Assembly: GCF_013342145.1 (NCBI RefSeq)
Contig: NZ_JABUQZ010000001.1
Span: forward strand, 186,001 to 250,000
Direction of reading: 5' to 3'
DNA from: Haloterrigena gelatinilytica
Lineage (GTDB): Archaea > Halobacteriota > Halobacteria > Halobacteriales > Natrialbaceae
Length of the DNA stretch: 64,000 bases
In this document: in pieces, positions 9,089-17,706 of the stretch
Layout of the letters: each line of letters starts with the position of its first letter
How positions within the stretch are numbered: position 1 is the first letter of the stretch
Translations under genes and position numbers: made by a program
Notes under the pieces: generated by a model
Databases searched by the model: none
What the model was told of the DNA's origin: nothing
Seen by the model: only the letters and a program-made list of their open reading frames with translations

Positions 9089-10378
9089 TCAATCCGTCGG
9101 GCATTTTCCGCCGAACTGCGCGTTCGATTCCGATCGCTCGACGTCGTCGGGAGCATCCGGCCGTTCGACGGCGGCGGGATCGGCCGCCCGTTCGCCGGAC
9201 GTGAGCGTAAACGAAAACGTCGAGCCCGCGCCGGACGCCGAATCGACCCGGATCTCGCCGCCGTGGCGGTCGACGATTCGGTCACACAGCGCCAGCCCGA
9301 TTCCCGAACCGGCCCGTTCGTCGGCCGAGTTGAGGCGTTGAAAGACGTCGAAGATCCGGTCGGCGTCGTCGGAATCGATGCCGACCCCCTCGTCGCGGAC
9401 CGAAACCGTCCGCGTCGCCCCCTCTCGGGTCGCCGACACGTGTATTCGCGGCGGGTCGTCGCCGCTGTAATCGATCGCGTTCGTCAACAGATTCTGGAAG
9501 AGCTGCTGTAACTGCCGCTCGTCGCCCTCGACGGTGGGCAACGGCTCTCGCGTGAGTTCGGTATCGGTCTCGTCGATCCTGAACTGCAGGTCGGTGAGCA
9601 CGTCGTCGAGCACGGCGTCCAGATCGACTGCCTCGAACGGCTCCCCCTGCGTGTCGACCCGGGAGTACTCGAGCAGGCCGTCGATCATCGCGTGCATCCG
9701 CTCGGCGCCGTCGACCGCGTACGCGAGGAACTCTTCGCCGTCGTCGTCGAGTTCGTCGCCGCACCGGTCTTCGAGGAGTTCCAGATAGTTGGTCACCATT
9801 CGCAGCGGCTCCTGCAAGTCGTGGCTGGCCGCGTGCGCGAACTGCTCGAGTTGCTCGTTCGACGCCTCCAGTTCCGCCACGACCTCCTCGAGGCGCCGTT
9901 CGGTCCGGTTCAGCGTTTCGTTCCGTTCCTCGAGCGTTCTGGCGTGGGTGAGCGCCTGGGCCTCGTGGATCCCGATCCCCAGCCCCGCGAGCGACCCGAT
10001 CGAGAGCAAGACGGCTTGGGTCCCGAACGTGAACCGGACCGAGACTCCGGGATGAATGACTCGCAGCCCCATCACGAACGCCATGACCGCGACCCCGCCG
10101 AACACCCACGTCACGATACGCGGATAGAGCTCGGACGGGATCGTCGTCTCCGGCAGCCAGTGACCGATATACAGCATCGCGATTCCCGGCGTACTGATCA
10201 GCGCTAGATCGAGCGCCGCCTCCAGGAGCACGCCGCTGCTCACCAGCGCGAGGGCCGATTTAACGATCGCACTGACGAGCAAAACCACGCCGAAGACCGG
10301 AATCACGTACCGCCAACTGCCGATCTCGTCTCCCGGAGACTCGAGATCCACGCCGAACTCGAAGGAACGCCTGCTCAT
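9089..10378 (-). CDS. Membrane-bound sensor histidine kinase
   Basis: A 429 aa kinase whose N-terminal 130 residues hold about four hydrophobic helices (for example VIPVFGVVLLVSAIVK and IVTWVFGGVAVMAFVMG) with no large external domain, so sensing may occur in the membrane. A coiled linker (about residues 145-185) leads to HisKA with the histidine in ASHDLQEPLRM, then HATPase_c with QNLLTNAIDYSG, DEGVGID and GSGIGLALCDR. The last 35 residues are polar and not conserved. The kinase core is very like those at 1-1178 and 27623-29548. No receiver-domain gene is adjacent. The HTH_10 regulator just upstream on the same strand (10460-11101) is a possible but unproved partner. Confidence 0.9.
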   Translation of the reverse strand: MSRRSFEFGVDLESPGDEIGSWRYVIPVFGVVLLVSAIVKSALALVSSGVLLEAALDLALISTPGIAMLYIGHWLPETTIPSELYPRIVTWVFGGVAVMAFVMGLRVIHPGVSVRFTFGTQAVLLSIGSLAGLGIGIHEAQALTHARTLEERNETLNRTERRLEEVVAELEASNEQLEQFAHAASHDLQEPLRMVTNYLELLEDRCGDELDDDGEEFLAYAVDGAERMHAMIDGLLEYSRVDTQGEPFEAVDLDAVLDDVLTDLQFRIDETDTELTREPLPTVEGDERQLQQLFQNLLTNAIDYSGDDPPRIHVSATREGATRTVSVRDEGVGIDSDDADRIFDVFQRLNSADERAGSGIGLALCDRIVDRHGGEIRVDSASGAGSTFSFTLTSGERAADPAAVERPDAPDDVERSESNAQFGGKCPTD

Positions 10379-10459
10379 TGACCGACAGACGGCCGCCGCG
10401 CTGTTCAGGCTCGCTTTTTAGTATACAACTCGTTTAAGTGCGGCCGCGCGAGGAACACC

Positions 10460-11101
10460 TCACTCGGAGAGGGTCGTCTCGAGGATCTGATCGAGGCCGC
10501 GTCGGAGCCGCGACGCGACGGCTTGCTGTGTGATCCCGAGTTCGTCGCCGAGTTCCGCCATCGTCACGTCCCGCGGCGAGTTGAAGTAGCCGCGATCGTA
10601 GGCGAGGACGAGAGCCTCCCGCTGGGCGTCGGTCAGTGCGGTCTCGGTCTCGGTATCGATCGGCGTCAGCGCGTGGAGTTTCGTCAGCGTGATCGGGATG
10701 TCCAGTTCCCGACAGCGTCGCTGAAAGTCCGCGATGTCGCTTCGATCGTCCCCGCGGACGTCGAACGTCCACTGCCGGCTCGTGCCGACCGCTTTGACGA
10801 CCGGAATCTCCGTCTCCGTCAGCGTGCTCAGGACGCCGTCGTACGCCAGCGCCCACTCGACGCGCAACAGGTACTCGTCGGCGACGGAATCGACGAGCCG
10901 GATGTCCGTCACGCCCGGATGCTCGGCGAACGCGCTCTCGATGTCGTCGACGACGGTTCCTCGGACCCAGAAGTAGGGAACGACGACGTCACGGGCCGGG
11001 ATCATTCGCTCCAGTTCGACCGTCACGTCGGGTAACTGCTCGAACACGCTCCCCAGCGGGAACTGGTCGGAGGGCACCGTGAACGTCGCCTCTGTAGCCA
11101 T
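10460..11101 (-). CDS. HTH_10 (bacterio-opsin activator type) transcription regulator
   Basis: A 213 aa predicted DNA-binding regulator. The C-terminal 55 residues form the HTH_10 domain: LTDAQREALVLAYDRGYF, then the NSPRDV turn, then ELGDELGITQQAVASRLRRG as the recognition region. The N-terminal 150 residues are a mixed alpha/beta sensing part of the kind found in haloarchaeal Bat-like regulators. ATG 11101 was chosen because sequence upstream of it is basic and unlike the rest. It is divergent from the proline dehydrogenase gene (start 11257), with 155 bases between them, so control of that gene is a reasonable guess. The histidine kinase gene follows it on the same strand. Confidence 0.85.
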   Translation of the reverse strand: MATEATFTVPSDQFPLGSVFEQLPDVTVELERMIPARDVVVPYFWVRGTVVDDIESAFAEHPGVTDIRLVDSVADEYLLRVEWALAYDGVLSTLTETEIPVVKAVGTSRQWTFDVRGDDRSDIADFQRRCRELDIPITLTKLHALTPIDTETETALTDAQREALVLAYDRGYFNSPRDVTMAELGDELGITQQAVASRLRRGLDQILETTLSE

Positions 11102-11256
11102 CGTCCCAACGGTAACGCTCTGGCGGTAAAGGCGTTCCACCTGCCCGGCCGCGAGACCGGGATCCGCTACGCCCGGTCGGCGGGATCGACGGGACGGAAC
11201 GTCTCGCGCTGCGAACCGGACAAACTCCCTTAGGGACGGCCGTCGAACGGACGACC

Positions 11257-12093
11257 ATGCTCCCGCCGATCGCGAACCGCTTCGTCGCCGGGGAGTCCCC
11301 GGCAACGGCCCTCGAGCACGTCCGACGGCTCAACGAGCGCGATATCGCGGGGATCGTCAACCTCCTGGGTGAGCACTACGACGACCGCGAATCCGTCCGG
11401 GCCGACGCCGCCGAGTACCGCGCGCTGGTTCGGGACATCGCCGCGTCGGACCTCGAGGCCTGCATCTCGGTCAAGCCGTCGCAACTGGGGTTGGATCTGG
11501 GCGAGGACGTGTTTCGGGAGACGCTCGCGGACATCGTCGACGCGGCCGCCGCCGAGGACGTCTTCGTCTGGATCGACATGGAGGATCACACGACGACCGA
11601 CGCGACCCTCGACGCGTTCGAGGAGCTCGCTCGCGAGCACGAGGGCGGCGTCGGCGTCTGCGTGCAGGCGAACCTCGAGCGCACCCGGGAGGACGTCGAA
11701 CGGCTCGCGGACGTGCCGGGGAAGGTGCGGTTCGTCAAGGGCGCCTACGACGAACCGGCCGATATCGCCTACCGCGACGGCGACCGGATCGATCGGGAGT
11801 ACGAGTCGCTGCTCGAGTACGCCTTCGAGCGGTACGACGGCGGCGTCGCCGTCGGCAGCCACGATCCGGCGATGATCGAGCACGCGATCGACTGCCACGA
11901 GCGGTACGGCACCGACTTCGAGATCCAGATGCTGATGGGCGTCCGCGAGGACGCTCAGGACGACCTCGCCGCCGAGTATCCCGTCTCCCAGTACGTCCCG
12001 TACGGCAACCGGTGGAAATCGTACTTCTACCGCCGGCTGACCGAACGGACGGGGAACGTCCGGTTCGCGCTCCGCGCGCTTCTCGACCGCTAA
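11257..12093 (+). CDS. Proline dehydrogenase
   Basis: FAD-dependent oxidation of L-proline to pyrroline-5-carboxylate, the first step of proline breakdown. The 278 aa protein is a single-domain monofunctional enzyme with a TIM-barrel pattern: SVKPSQLGLDL, VFVWIDMEDHTTTD, GVGVCVQANLERT, VRFVKGAYDE, FEIQMLMGVR and the C-terminal YVPYGNRWKSYFYRRL. The last motif supplies the arginines that bind the proline carboxylate. No pyrroline-5-carboxylate dehydrogenase is nearby. The start is ATG 11257, close to the divergent HTH_10 gene. The DUF502 gene follows 39 bases after the stop. Confidence 0.9.
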   Translation: MLPPIANRFVAGESPATALEHVRRLNERDIAGIVNLLGEHYDDRESVRADAAEYRALVRDIAASDLEACISVKPSQLGLDLGEDVFRETLADIVDAAAAEDVFVWIDMEDHTTTDATLDAFEELAREHEGGVGVCVQANLERTREDVERLADVPGKVRFVKGAYDEPADIAYRDGDRIDREYESLLEYAFERYDGGVAVGSHDPAMIEHAIDCHERYGTDFEIQMLMGVREDAQDDLAAEYPVSQYVPYGNRWKSYFYRRLTERTGNVRFALRALLDR

Positions 12094-12132
12094 AGGGAAG
12101 GGCTCATTAGCCCCTAGTGAGAGTTGCTCCAC

Positions 12133-12849
12133 ATGGCTTCGTGGAAGCGGGATTTCGCGAGCGGGCTGATCGTCCTCGGCCCGATCCTGGTCACTCTCTA
12201 CGTCATCTACTGGCTCTACGGTCTCGTCGCCGGGCTGACGCCGGGGCTCATTCTCCAGCCCGAGGCCCTCGAGCCGTTTATTCCCGGCAACGGAGCGCAG
12301 GCCGAGCAGACCCGCGAGCAGCTCGCGCAGTTCCTCCGGGTCATCGTCGCGCTGACCGTCTTCACGATCCTCACCTTCTCCATCGGCTATCTCATGCGGA
12401 CGACCGTCGGCGGGCTCGTCGAACGGGTCGTCGACAACGTCGCGAACCGCGTCCCCGTGATGCGGGTCGTCTACAACGCCTCGAAAATGGCCGCCGAGAC
12501 CGCCTTCGGCGAACAGGACTCGCTGCAGAAACCGGTCAAGATCGAGACCTGGAACGGACTTCGGATGACGGCGTTCAAAACGGGAAAGGTGACCGACGAC
12601 GGCCGCGAGGTGCTCTTCTTGCCGACGTCGCCGAACATCACGACGGGGTTCGTCGTCGAGGTCGAATCCGACCGGATCACGGAACTCGACGAGGACGTCG
12701 AGGACGCCCTGACGCGCGTGCTCAGCGCCGGATTCGGCGACGCGAGCCGCAACCGCGGGATGGACGCCGGCGTCTCGATCGACGTCGTCGACGAGACGAA
12801 CGCCGGCTCGCTCGAGGACGCCGGCACCGAGCGGGCCGACGACGACTGA
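12133..12849 (+). CDS. DUF502 family membrane protein
   Basis: A 238 aa protein with two clear hydrophobic segments in the first 90 residues (LIVLGPILVTLYVIYWLYGLV and VIVALTVFTILTFSIGYLM) and a soluble C-terminal domain. The motif NRVPVMRVVYNASKM followed by VFLPTSPN-like text (LFLPTSPNITTGFVVEV) is typical of the DUF502 family, which is widespread in archaea and bacteria and also occurs in plants. No biochemical function is established. The start was placed at ATG 12133 (MASWKRDF), preceded by a TTG in frame that is less likely. It lies 39 bases after the proline dehydrogenase stop, so cotranscription is possible. Confidence 0.85.
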   Translation: MASWKRDFASGLIVLGPILVTLYVIYWLYGLVAGLTPGLILQPEALEPFIPGNGAQAEQTREQLAQFLRVIVALTVFTILTFSIGYLMRTTVGGLVERVVDNVANRVPVMRVVYNASKMAAETAFGEQDSLQKPVKIETWNGLRMTAFKTGKVTDDGREVLFLPTSPNITTGFVVEVESDRITELDEDVEDALTRVLSAGFGDASRNRGMDAGVSIDVVDETNAGSLEDAGTERADDD

Positions 12850-12942
12850 CGCCCGGCGGTGTCGTTTCGACGATCAGACGGGTCCACGTGACGCCCGGAC
12901 GGCGGTCAGTCCGATCTCGGCACGGCGCGGTTCGATCGGCGA

Positions 12943-14136
12943 CTAGACGCCCTGGCTCATCAGGTGACTGCGAAGCACGTCGCCCTCCTTGTTGCCGGCG
13001 GTCGTGTTGACGATGACGACCGTCTCGTCGCCGTCGAACTCGCCGCGCTCGGCCAGCTCCCACGCCCCGCTGGCCGCCGCGGCCGGGCTCGGCGCCAGCT
13101 CGAGGCCCTCGTGCGTGGCGACGCGGACGCCGGACTCGAGGATGTCCCGATCCTCGGTCGCGACCGCGCCGCCGTCGGTCTCGCGGACGGCCTCGAGGAC
13201 GCGCGAACTCGCCGGCGGATCGGCGATCTCGATCTCGCCGCAGATCGTGTCGGGTCGGTCGATCGGCTCGTGGTCGTCGCGGTCGTCCTCGAGGGCGTCG
13301 ACGATCGGCGCACAGCCCGCGGCCTGGGCGGCGTACAGCGGCGGGAGCTCGTCGATGAGCCCGAGTTCGCGAAGCTCCGTCGCCCCCTTGTACGCTCCCA
13401 CCAGCCCGACGCCGATACCGGTCGGATAACAGATCGCGTCGGGAACCGCCCACTCGAGGGACTCGACGATCTCGAAGAGGGTCGTCTTCGCGCCCTCGTG
13501 GCGGTAGGGCGTCTCGAAGGGCTGCAGCGAGTACCAGTCGTCGTGTTCGCCCATCCCCTCCTCGTAGGCGCCGACGGCGTCGTCGAACCGGCCGCCGACG
13601 ACGTTCATGTCGCCGCCGTGGACGTTGATCATCGCCTTGTTCGTGAAACTCGAGCGCGAGGGCACGTAGACGTGGGACTCGAGGTCGGCCCGGCCGGCGT
13701 AGGCCGCGGCCGCCTGTCCGCCGTTACCCGTGGACGCGAGCGCGACGTCGGTCGCGCCGTGCTGGGCGGCGGCCGTCGCGGCGACCGATCCCCCGCGGTC
13801 GGTCGTCGACCCCGTCGGATTCCGGCCGTCGTCCTTGATCAGGACGCGTTCGACGCCGAGTTCGTCGGCCAGGTCGGGGCAGTCGACCAGCGGCGTCGCC
13901 CCCTCGTCGGTCGTCACCGCCGACTCGCGGGGGAACGGGAGCAGTTCCTCGTAGCGCCACTGCGAGTCGAACGGTCGGTCCGCGAGGGTCTCGCGGTCGA
14001 GATCGATCGCGTCGTACTCGTAGGTCGGGTCGAGAAAGCCGTCGCAGTCGGGACAGCGGTGAGATACGTCCGCGGCGTCGTAGGTAGCCCCGCAGTCGAC
14101 ACACTCGAGTCCGGCGAAGGCGTCCGTCGTCTCCAT
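12943..14136 (-). CDS. Threonine-synthase-like PLP fold protein lacking the PLP lysine
   Basis: A 397 aa protein of fold type II. It has an N-terminal zinc ribbon (C12/C15 and C28/C31) and then the threonine synthase body. The cofactor lysine lies in NPTGSFKDRG in normal family members; here the text is NPTGSTTDRGG, with threonine (T112, codon at 13801-13803) in place of the lysine. The phosphate-binding loop is kept in part (STGNGGQAAAAYAG). The rest of the fold looks intact (YVPSRSSFTNKAMI, PTGIGVGLVGAYKG, VIVNTTAGNKEGD). Either the protein no longer forms the internal aldimine and acts as a regulator or scaffold, or another lysine serves. There is no frameshift. The start ATG 14136 is the only sensible one. 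Confidence 0.8.
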   Translation of the reverse strand: METTDAFAGLECVDCGATYDAADVSHRCPDCDGFLDPTYEYDAIDLDRETLADRPFDSQWRYEELLPFPRESAVTTDEGATPLVDCPDLADELGVERVLIKDDGRNPTGSTTDRGGSVAATAAAQHGATDVALASTGNGGQAAAAYAGRADLESHVYVPSRSSFTNKAMINVHGGDMNVVGGRFDDAVGAYEEGMGEHDDWYSLQPFETPYRHEGAKTTLFEIVESLEWAVPDAICYPTGIGVGLVGAYKGATELRELGLIDELPPLYAAQAAGCAPIVDALEDDRDDHEPIDRPDTICGEIEIADPPASSRVLEAVRETDGGAVATEDRDILESGVRVATHEGLELAPSPAAAASGAWELAERGEFDGDETVVIVNTTAGNKEGDVLRSHLMSQGV

Positions 14137-14326
14137 ACGCGAGTGTTCGCGGGCCCGAACTTGTAGTCACTGGAAGTCAATGCCCACTCGCTCGCGGAAC
14201 TGCGAACAGGTGGGTATCGCTGCAGTGGCGACAGTTGGCTGTTCATCGGTGGACGGCCGTCGTTCGCCGCGGCTGACCGTCGTTTGACGGGGGACTGTAT
14301 CCGACGGCGGAAAAAACGAATGCGGT

Positions 14327-15067
14327 TCAGATCGCCGGGCGTTCGGCCGACGGCTGTTCTCGCGTCCCCTCGAGCGAGACGGGGTGGAGCCGCTCCCAGG
14401 TCTGCCCGATGACGTAGTAGGCGCTCACGAGCGCGTAGAACGACACGATCGCGCCGAGGACGGCCCCGAGAATCGGGATCTCGGTGAGCAGTCCGGAGAG
14501 CAACGCGCCGGCGAAGACGATCCCGACGGCCTGCAGCCAGCCGACCGCGTAGGTCCCGGTCGCGAGACTCGGGCGCAGCGCGGCGAACTCGAAGCCGGCG
14601 CCGAGTCGGCCCGCCGTCGCGAAGTGAGCCAGCGCGGCGGGGACGGCGTAGGCGACCGCGATCGCGGTCGCGAGCGTCAGCAGGCTCGCGATGCCGAGCG
14701 CCGCGGTGCCGATCGTTCCCGGGTCGCCGCCGACCGCCAGCCAGACGCCCCCGAACAGGAGGCCGCCGACGACGAACGGAAGCAGGCCGTACGCGAGGAG
14801 GATCGCGACCGCTTTCGCGCCGTCGATCGTCAGCGCCCGCCAGTCGTCGAACCGCGGCGCCTCGTCGTCGCCGCGGCCCGTTCGCTCGAGCACTCGGACG
14901 ACGTAGCCCCAGACGAGAACGGCGGGGAGCACCAGGACGCTCGCCAGTACGAGCAGCCCGCCGATGATCGCCGTCTTCCAGACGTCGTCGCTGTTCTTCA
15001 AGTAGGTGACCGCGTTAGTGATCATGACTCGTCCTCGACCGACTGCCGTCTCCGGCGTGGTCGACAT
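14327..15067 (-). CDS. DUF4013 family multi-pass membrane protein
   Basis: A 246 aa protein with about six hydrophobic helices, including AIIGGLLVLASVLVLPAVLVW and LLPFVVGGLLFGGVW. Between the first helices is RVLERTGRGDDEAPRFDDW, the pattern I associate with DUF4013, a family common in haloarchaea and methanogens. Function is unknown. The start at ATG 15067 is supported by a TATA box 18-26 bases upstream. It stands alone between the threonine-synthase-like gene and the L37e gene, all on the minus strand. Confidence 0.8.
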   Translation of the reverse strand: MSTTPETAVGRGRVMITNAVTYLKNSDDVWKTAIIGGLLVLASVLVLPAVLVWGYVVRVLERTGRGDDEAPRFDDWRALTIDGAKAVAILLAYGLLPFVVGGLLFGGVWLAVGGDPGTIGTAALGIASLLTLATAIAVAYAVPAALAHFATAGRLGAGFEFAALRPSLATGTYAVGWLQAVGIVFAGALLSGLLTEIPILGAVLGAIVSFYALVSAYYVIGQTWERLHPVSLEGTREQPSAERPAI

Positions 15068-15084
15068 AGTATACGCTTGACAAC

Positions 15085-15093
15085 TATATAAAC
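15085..15093 (-). promoter_or_regulatory. TATA box of the DUF4013 gene
   Basis: Minus-strand GTTTATATA, 18-26 bases upstream of ATG 15067, inside an A+T-rich stretch. It predicts a leaderless or nearly leaderless mRNA. Confidence 0.5.
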
Positions 15094-15365
15094 GTACGTT
15101 AGACACGAAGATCGATAGATTTGGGGCCTTTAGCCGTGTAATCGAGTTATCGGTGATCAGTTCGGTCAAAAAACAACAGTGTTTACGAGCCGCTATCTCT
15201 CGTCTCGAGTGCGAATCGTCACGCCTCGAATGAGTCCCCGCTCGAACGGAGGTCGTCTCGCCTCGAGTCCGACTCACACCGTGCCAGTCGGTTTCACGCC
15301 GAGTCAATCGGCTCGAGCCGCACCGCTACGGAACGTGCAGTGTGAAGGAGGAAAGAGAAGATCCG

Positions 15366-15542
15366 TCAGTTGTCGCCGTTCTTCGACTGCCACTCGTAGT
15401 CGCGGCGTTTGGCGGACTTGCCGAAGCCACACGACGAGCACTCCTTCTTTTTGGTGTGGTAGGACTTCTCTCCGCAGCGACGACATTTGGTGTGCGTCGT
15501 CTTGTTCTTCTTTCCTTGGCTTGGGGTTCCTGCGCCAGTCAT
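15366..15542 (-). CDS. rpl37e: Ribosomal protein L37e (eL37)
   Basis: A 58 aa zinc-ribbon protein of the large ribosomal subunit. It contains [21 protein letters not shown], two CxxC pairs set in a basic context, followed by [11 protein letters not shown]. Unlike nearly all neighbours it is basic, as expected for an rRNA-binding protein. Its ATG (15540-15542) overlaps the TGA of the LSm gene by ATGA, so the two are translationally coupled. This LSm-L37e order is a known archaeal arrangement. Confidence 0.96.
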   Translation of the reverse strand: MTGAGTPSQGKKNKTTHTKCRRCGEKSYHTKKKECSSCGFGKSAKRRDYEWQSKNGDN

Positions 15543-15763
15543 GGAGTGATCGAAACGACGTTGTCGCCGCGTATAATCGTTGTGTCTTCGACCGGCGCCT
15601 CTTCGTCGACACCGGCTTCGGGGATCGTCACGTCCTCGAGCACGAGATTCATGTGCTGGTCGTAGCCGGCCAGATCGCCGACGTACTCGCCGCCACTCTT
15701 GAGTCGTACCGTGACGCGTTCGCCGAGCGACGCCTCGAGGACGTCCAGCGGTCGTCCACTCAT
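15539..15763 (-). CDS. LSm (Sm-like) archaeal RNA-binding protein
   Basis: A 74 aa Sm-fold protein expected to form a heptameric ring that binds U-rich RNA. Sm1 motif: [29 protein letters not shown]. Sm2 motif: [11 protein letters not shown]. The start was placed at ATG 15763 ([14 protein letters not shown]), which gives the normal family length; in-frame sequence upstream is not Sm-like. It overlaps the L37e start by four bases. Immediately upstream lies the broken C-terminal copy of the membrane protein at 16198-16992. Confidence 0.96.
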   Translation of the reverse strand: MSGRPLDVLEASLGERVTVRLKSGGEYVGDLAGYDQHMNLVLEDVTIPEAGVDEEAPVEDTTIIRGDNVVSITP

Positions 15764-15872
15764 ACGAAAGACCGCAGGTGACGGACACTTAATCGTACCG
15801 GTCCTGTGTCCGCATTCCCGCCCTCGACGGAGATGCGGTCGGGATTTTCCGTCGCGAGACGCCACGATCGGG

Positions 15873-16062
15873 GCTGGCTAGAAACGATCCAGAGGGTGGC
15901 GATACCCGTTCGCAGAGCGAGGGCGGCGAATCCCGATGTCGCCACGCTCGCTTTGAGATCGTTTCGGAGTCCGTCGAACCCCCGATCCGAGATCGAGAGC
16001 GGTACCGTATCGATCCCGTATATCACAGGCCAGCCTCGCTCGATGCGAATCGTCCCGTCTCC
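15873..16062 (-). pseudogene. Fragment matching the C-terminus of the neighbouring membrane protein
   Basis: Translated on the minus strand this stretch reads RIERGWPVIYGIDTVPLSIS, then DRGFDGLRNDLKASVATSG and a hydrophobic end. It lines up with VRFEDGEPVIYGTDTVPLIM and SDQEFDNLRTDLRTTMLKSG at the C-terminus of the protein at 16198-16992. Only about the last 65 residues are represented, there is no start codon at the right place, and the frame runs on past the expected end without a stop. It is best explained as the remnant of a tandem duplication. Confidence 0.7.
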
Positions 16063-16197
16063 ATCGTGGTGCCGTCGCGAATTGCCCTCGTTCCACATTC
16101 TAGAGGTCTGGCACACTGAACGACGGATGTTACCGACACAGATTCGATCTCAGCAATAGCCGTTAAATCAATCGAGTGGAATCAGTTATGGTGAAGA

Positions 16198-16992
16198 TTA
16201 TCCCAAAATAACGAGCCAAAAACTGACGAGCATCGTTATCAGAATGACGGAGACAAGTCCTGACTTGAGCATTGTCGTTCTGAGATCCGTTCGGAGGTTG
16301 TCAAACTCTTGGTCCGACATAATGAGCGGGACCGTATCGGTTCCGTAAATCACCGGTTCACCGTCCTCAAACCGAACGTTGCCATACACAGTGATCGTTG
16401 TCCCCTCACGAATTGGCTTCACGTCGACTTGAAATTGCTTAGCGTCACTTCTATTATTCGCTGGCTGTGGTTCGTCTACACTGGTTAGATCCAGGATCTC
16501 ATTGAACGTTCTCGTGGTTATCGCGCTTGTCAGATGGATATACGGAGACTCACTAAGCGGAATAGCGATATTCAAATTGAAGTTCCAGCCGTCAACGGAC
16601 AACTCCGACAGCCGAGTACAGTTTCCGAGGAGCCATGTCGGATCGACAGTGACCGACCTTCCGTTGTTACTAACACTGAATTGACCTGACTCGATACCGG
16701 ATTCAAAGGTCACTCTGCCCTCTGTATTAGGGTATGTAGCTCGCCATAGATATAGCGCAACCGCAGAACTGGTTTCCTCAACGACTCTATCGGCTTCGTA
16801 TGCGGATTCGTCGACGATGACAGTTCCCCGTATCACTGCCGGTTCGCCATCGGCGAGCTCGTGAGACGTAGCTGCTCCACCCCAGAAGACTGACCGGAAC
16901 ACGTTCGCGCTATGTATTGTTCGGTTAGCGGAACGGAGAAAGAACCCACCGATAAATACGGTTCCCAAAACCCCGGCCGTAATTTGAGCCAT
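16198..16992 (-). CDS. Membrane protein with a GIDE-like soluble domain (tentative)
   Basis: A 264 aa protein with an N-terminal hydrophobic segment (ITAGVLGTVFIGGFFL) and a C-terminal one (SGLVSVILITMLVSFWLVILG), enclosing a soluble domain of about 200 residues. The stretch IRGTVIVDESAYEADRVV followed by SAVALYLWRATY recalls the GIDE-type domain of E3-ligase-related membrane proteins, but the likeness is weak and I assign no function. The G+C content is clearly lower than in neighbouring genes and codon choice is more mixed (for example AAT, ATT and TCA are frequent), which suggests recent acquisition. The start at ATG 16992 was chosen because the first membrane segment follows directly. A partial copy of its C-terminus lies downstream at 15873-16062. 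Confidence 0.6.
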   Translation of the reverse strand: MAQITAGVLGTVFIGGFFLRSANRTIHSANVFRSVFWGGAATSHELADGEPAVIRGTVIVDESAYEADRVVEETSSAVALYLWRATYPNTEGRVTFESGIESGQFSVSNNGRSVTVDPTWLLGNCTRLSELSVDGWNFNLNIAIPLSESPYIHLTSAITTRTFNEILDLTSVDEPQPANNRSDAKQFQVDVKPIREGTTITVYGNVRFEDGEPVIYGTDTVPLIMSDQEFDNLRTDLRTTMLKSGLVSVILITMLVSFWLVILG

Positions 16993-17082
16993 AAATCCGG
17001 TTGACTTTTCTACAATGAGTGACTTATGATGTATGGTCAACCCGATCTCAACCCAGTACACGAACGTGACTTCGTACACGCG

Positions 17083-17277
17083 CTACTCGAGAAAAGCGAT
17101 TCCAGCGAGCAGGAGCACGTTCATGACGAAAATCAGAAGTACTGTTGTCCTTGCGTTGGTTTCTGGCTCGGTCACCCCCATTCTTTGTCCCAGACTAGTG
17201 GTGGAAGACACAATCGATCGATCTCGGAAAACGTTCCGAGGTCGAGAGCCCGCTGACTCGAGTCCGCTGTGCGACAT
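17083..17277 (-). CDS. Possible small membrane protein
   Basis: A 64-codon frame ending in a good hydrophobic helix (TTVLLIFVMNVLLLAGIAFL). A shorter form of 32 aa could start at MGVTEPETN. It sits just upstream of the membrane protein at 16198-16992, on the same strand and in the same lower-G+C patch. The 17-base gap to the extended frame of that gene makes a broken N-terminal part of one larger protein possible. There is no homology evidence, so this is a weak call. Confidence 0.25.
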   Translation of the reverse strand: MSHSGLESAGSRPRNVFRDRSIVSSTTSLGQRMGVTEPETNARTTVLLIFVMNVLLLAGIAFLE

Positions 17278-17288
17278 CCAGCAAACAC

Positions 17289-17294
17289 TATAAG
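17289..17294 (+). promoter_or_regulatory. TATA box for gene at 17319
   Basis: TATAAG, 25-30 bases upstream of ATG 17319, the spacing expected for a leaderless haloarchaeal transcript. Confidence 0.5.
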
Positions 17295-17318
17295 TGGCTA
17301 CTCCACGAGACCCTACAT

Positions 17319-17624
17319 ATGGGCGACACGAAGTTCACCCTCGTCGAGTTGCATCTGGACGGCGACACCCAGTTCGGCCCCGGATCGATCGGCAGTGCAC
17401 TGCCGTTCGGCTCCAGCGAAACCGAGTCCGAGGAGACGCCGGAGTACGAGCCCGAGACCGACGTCGACGACTCCGAGGACGAGGAGTCCGGCGGCAGCAA
17501 GGCCATCGGCGCCGTCATCGCGCTCGTTACGCTCGTGGCCATCGCGGCGGCCGCCAAGAAGTTCCGCGGCGACGACGAGGACGACCTCGAGGCCGAGGAG
17601 GAGCCGGACGTCATCGTCAACTGA
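17319..17624 (+). CDS. Small acidic single-pass membrane protein
   Basis: A 101 aa protein of unknown function. The N-terminus (MGDTKFTLVELHLDGDTQF) is followed by a highly acidic stretch rich in Glu, Asp and Ser (residues 33-58) and one hydrophobic helix (AIGAVIALVTLVAIAAAA, about residues 62-79), then KKFRG and an acidic tail. A positive cluster after the helix suggests the C-terminus faces the cytoplasm. I know of no characterised homologue. A TATA box at 17289-17294 supports the start. The DUF2342-type gene follows at 17707. Confidence 0.7.
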   Translation: MGDTKFTLVELHLDGDTQFGPGSIGSALPFGSSETESEETPEYEPETDVDDSEDEESGGSKAIGAVIALVTLVAIAAAAKKFRGDDEDDLEAEEEPDVIVN

Positions 17625-17706
17625 CTCGCCGACCGTCCGGCGATCGACTCACTGTCGGTCGCCGTCCGACAGAACGCTTTTGCGCTTCCTGCACGTACTC
17701 CGCGGT

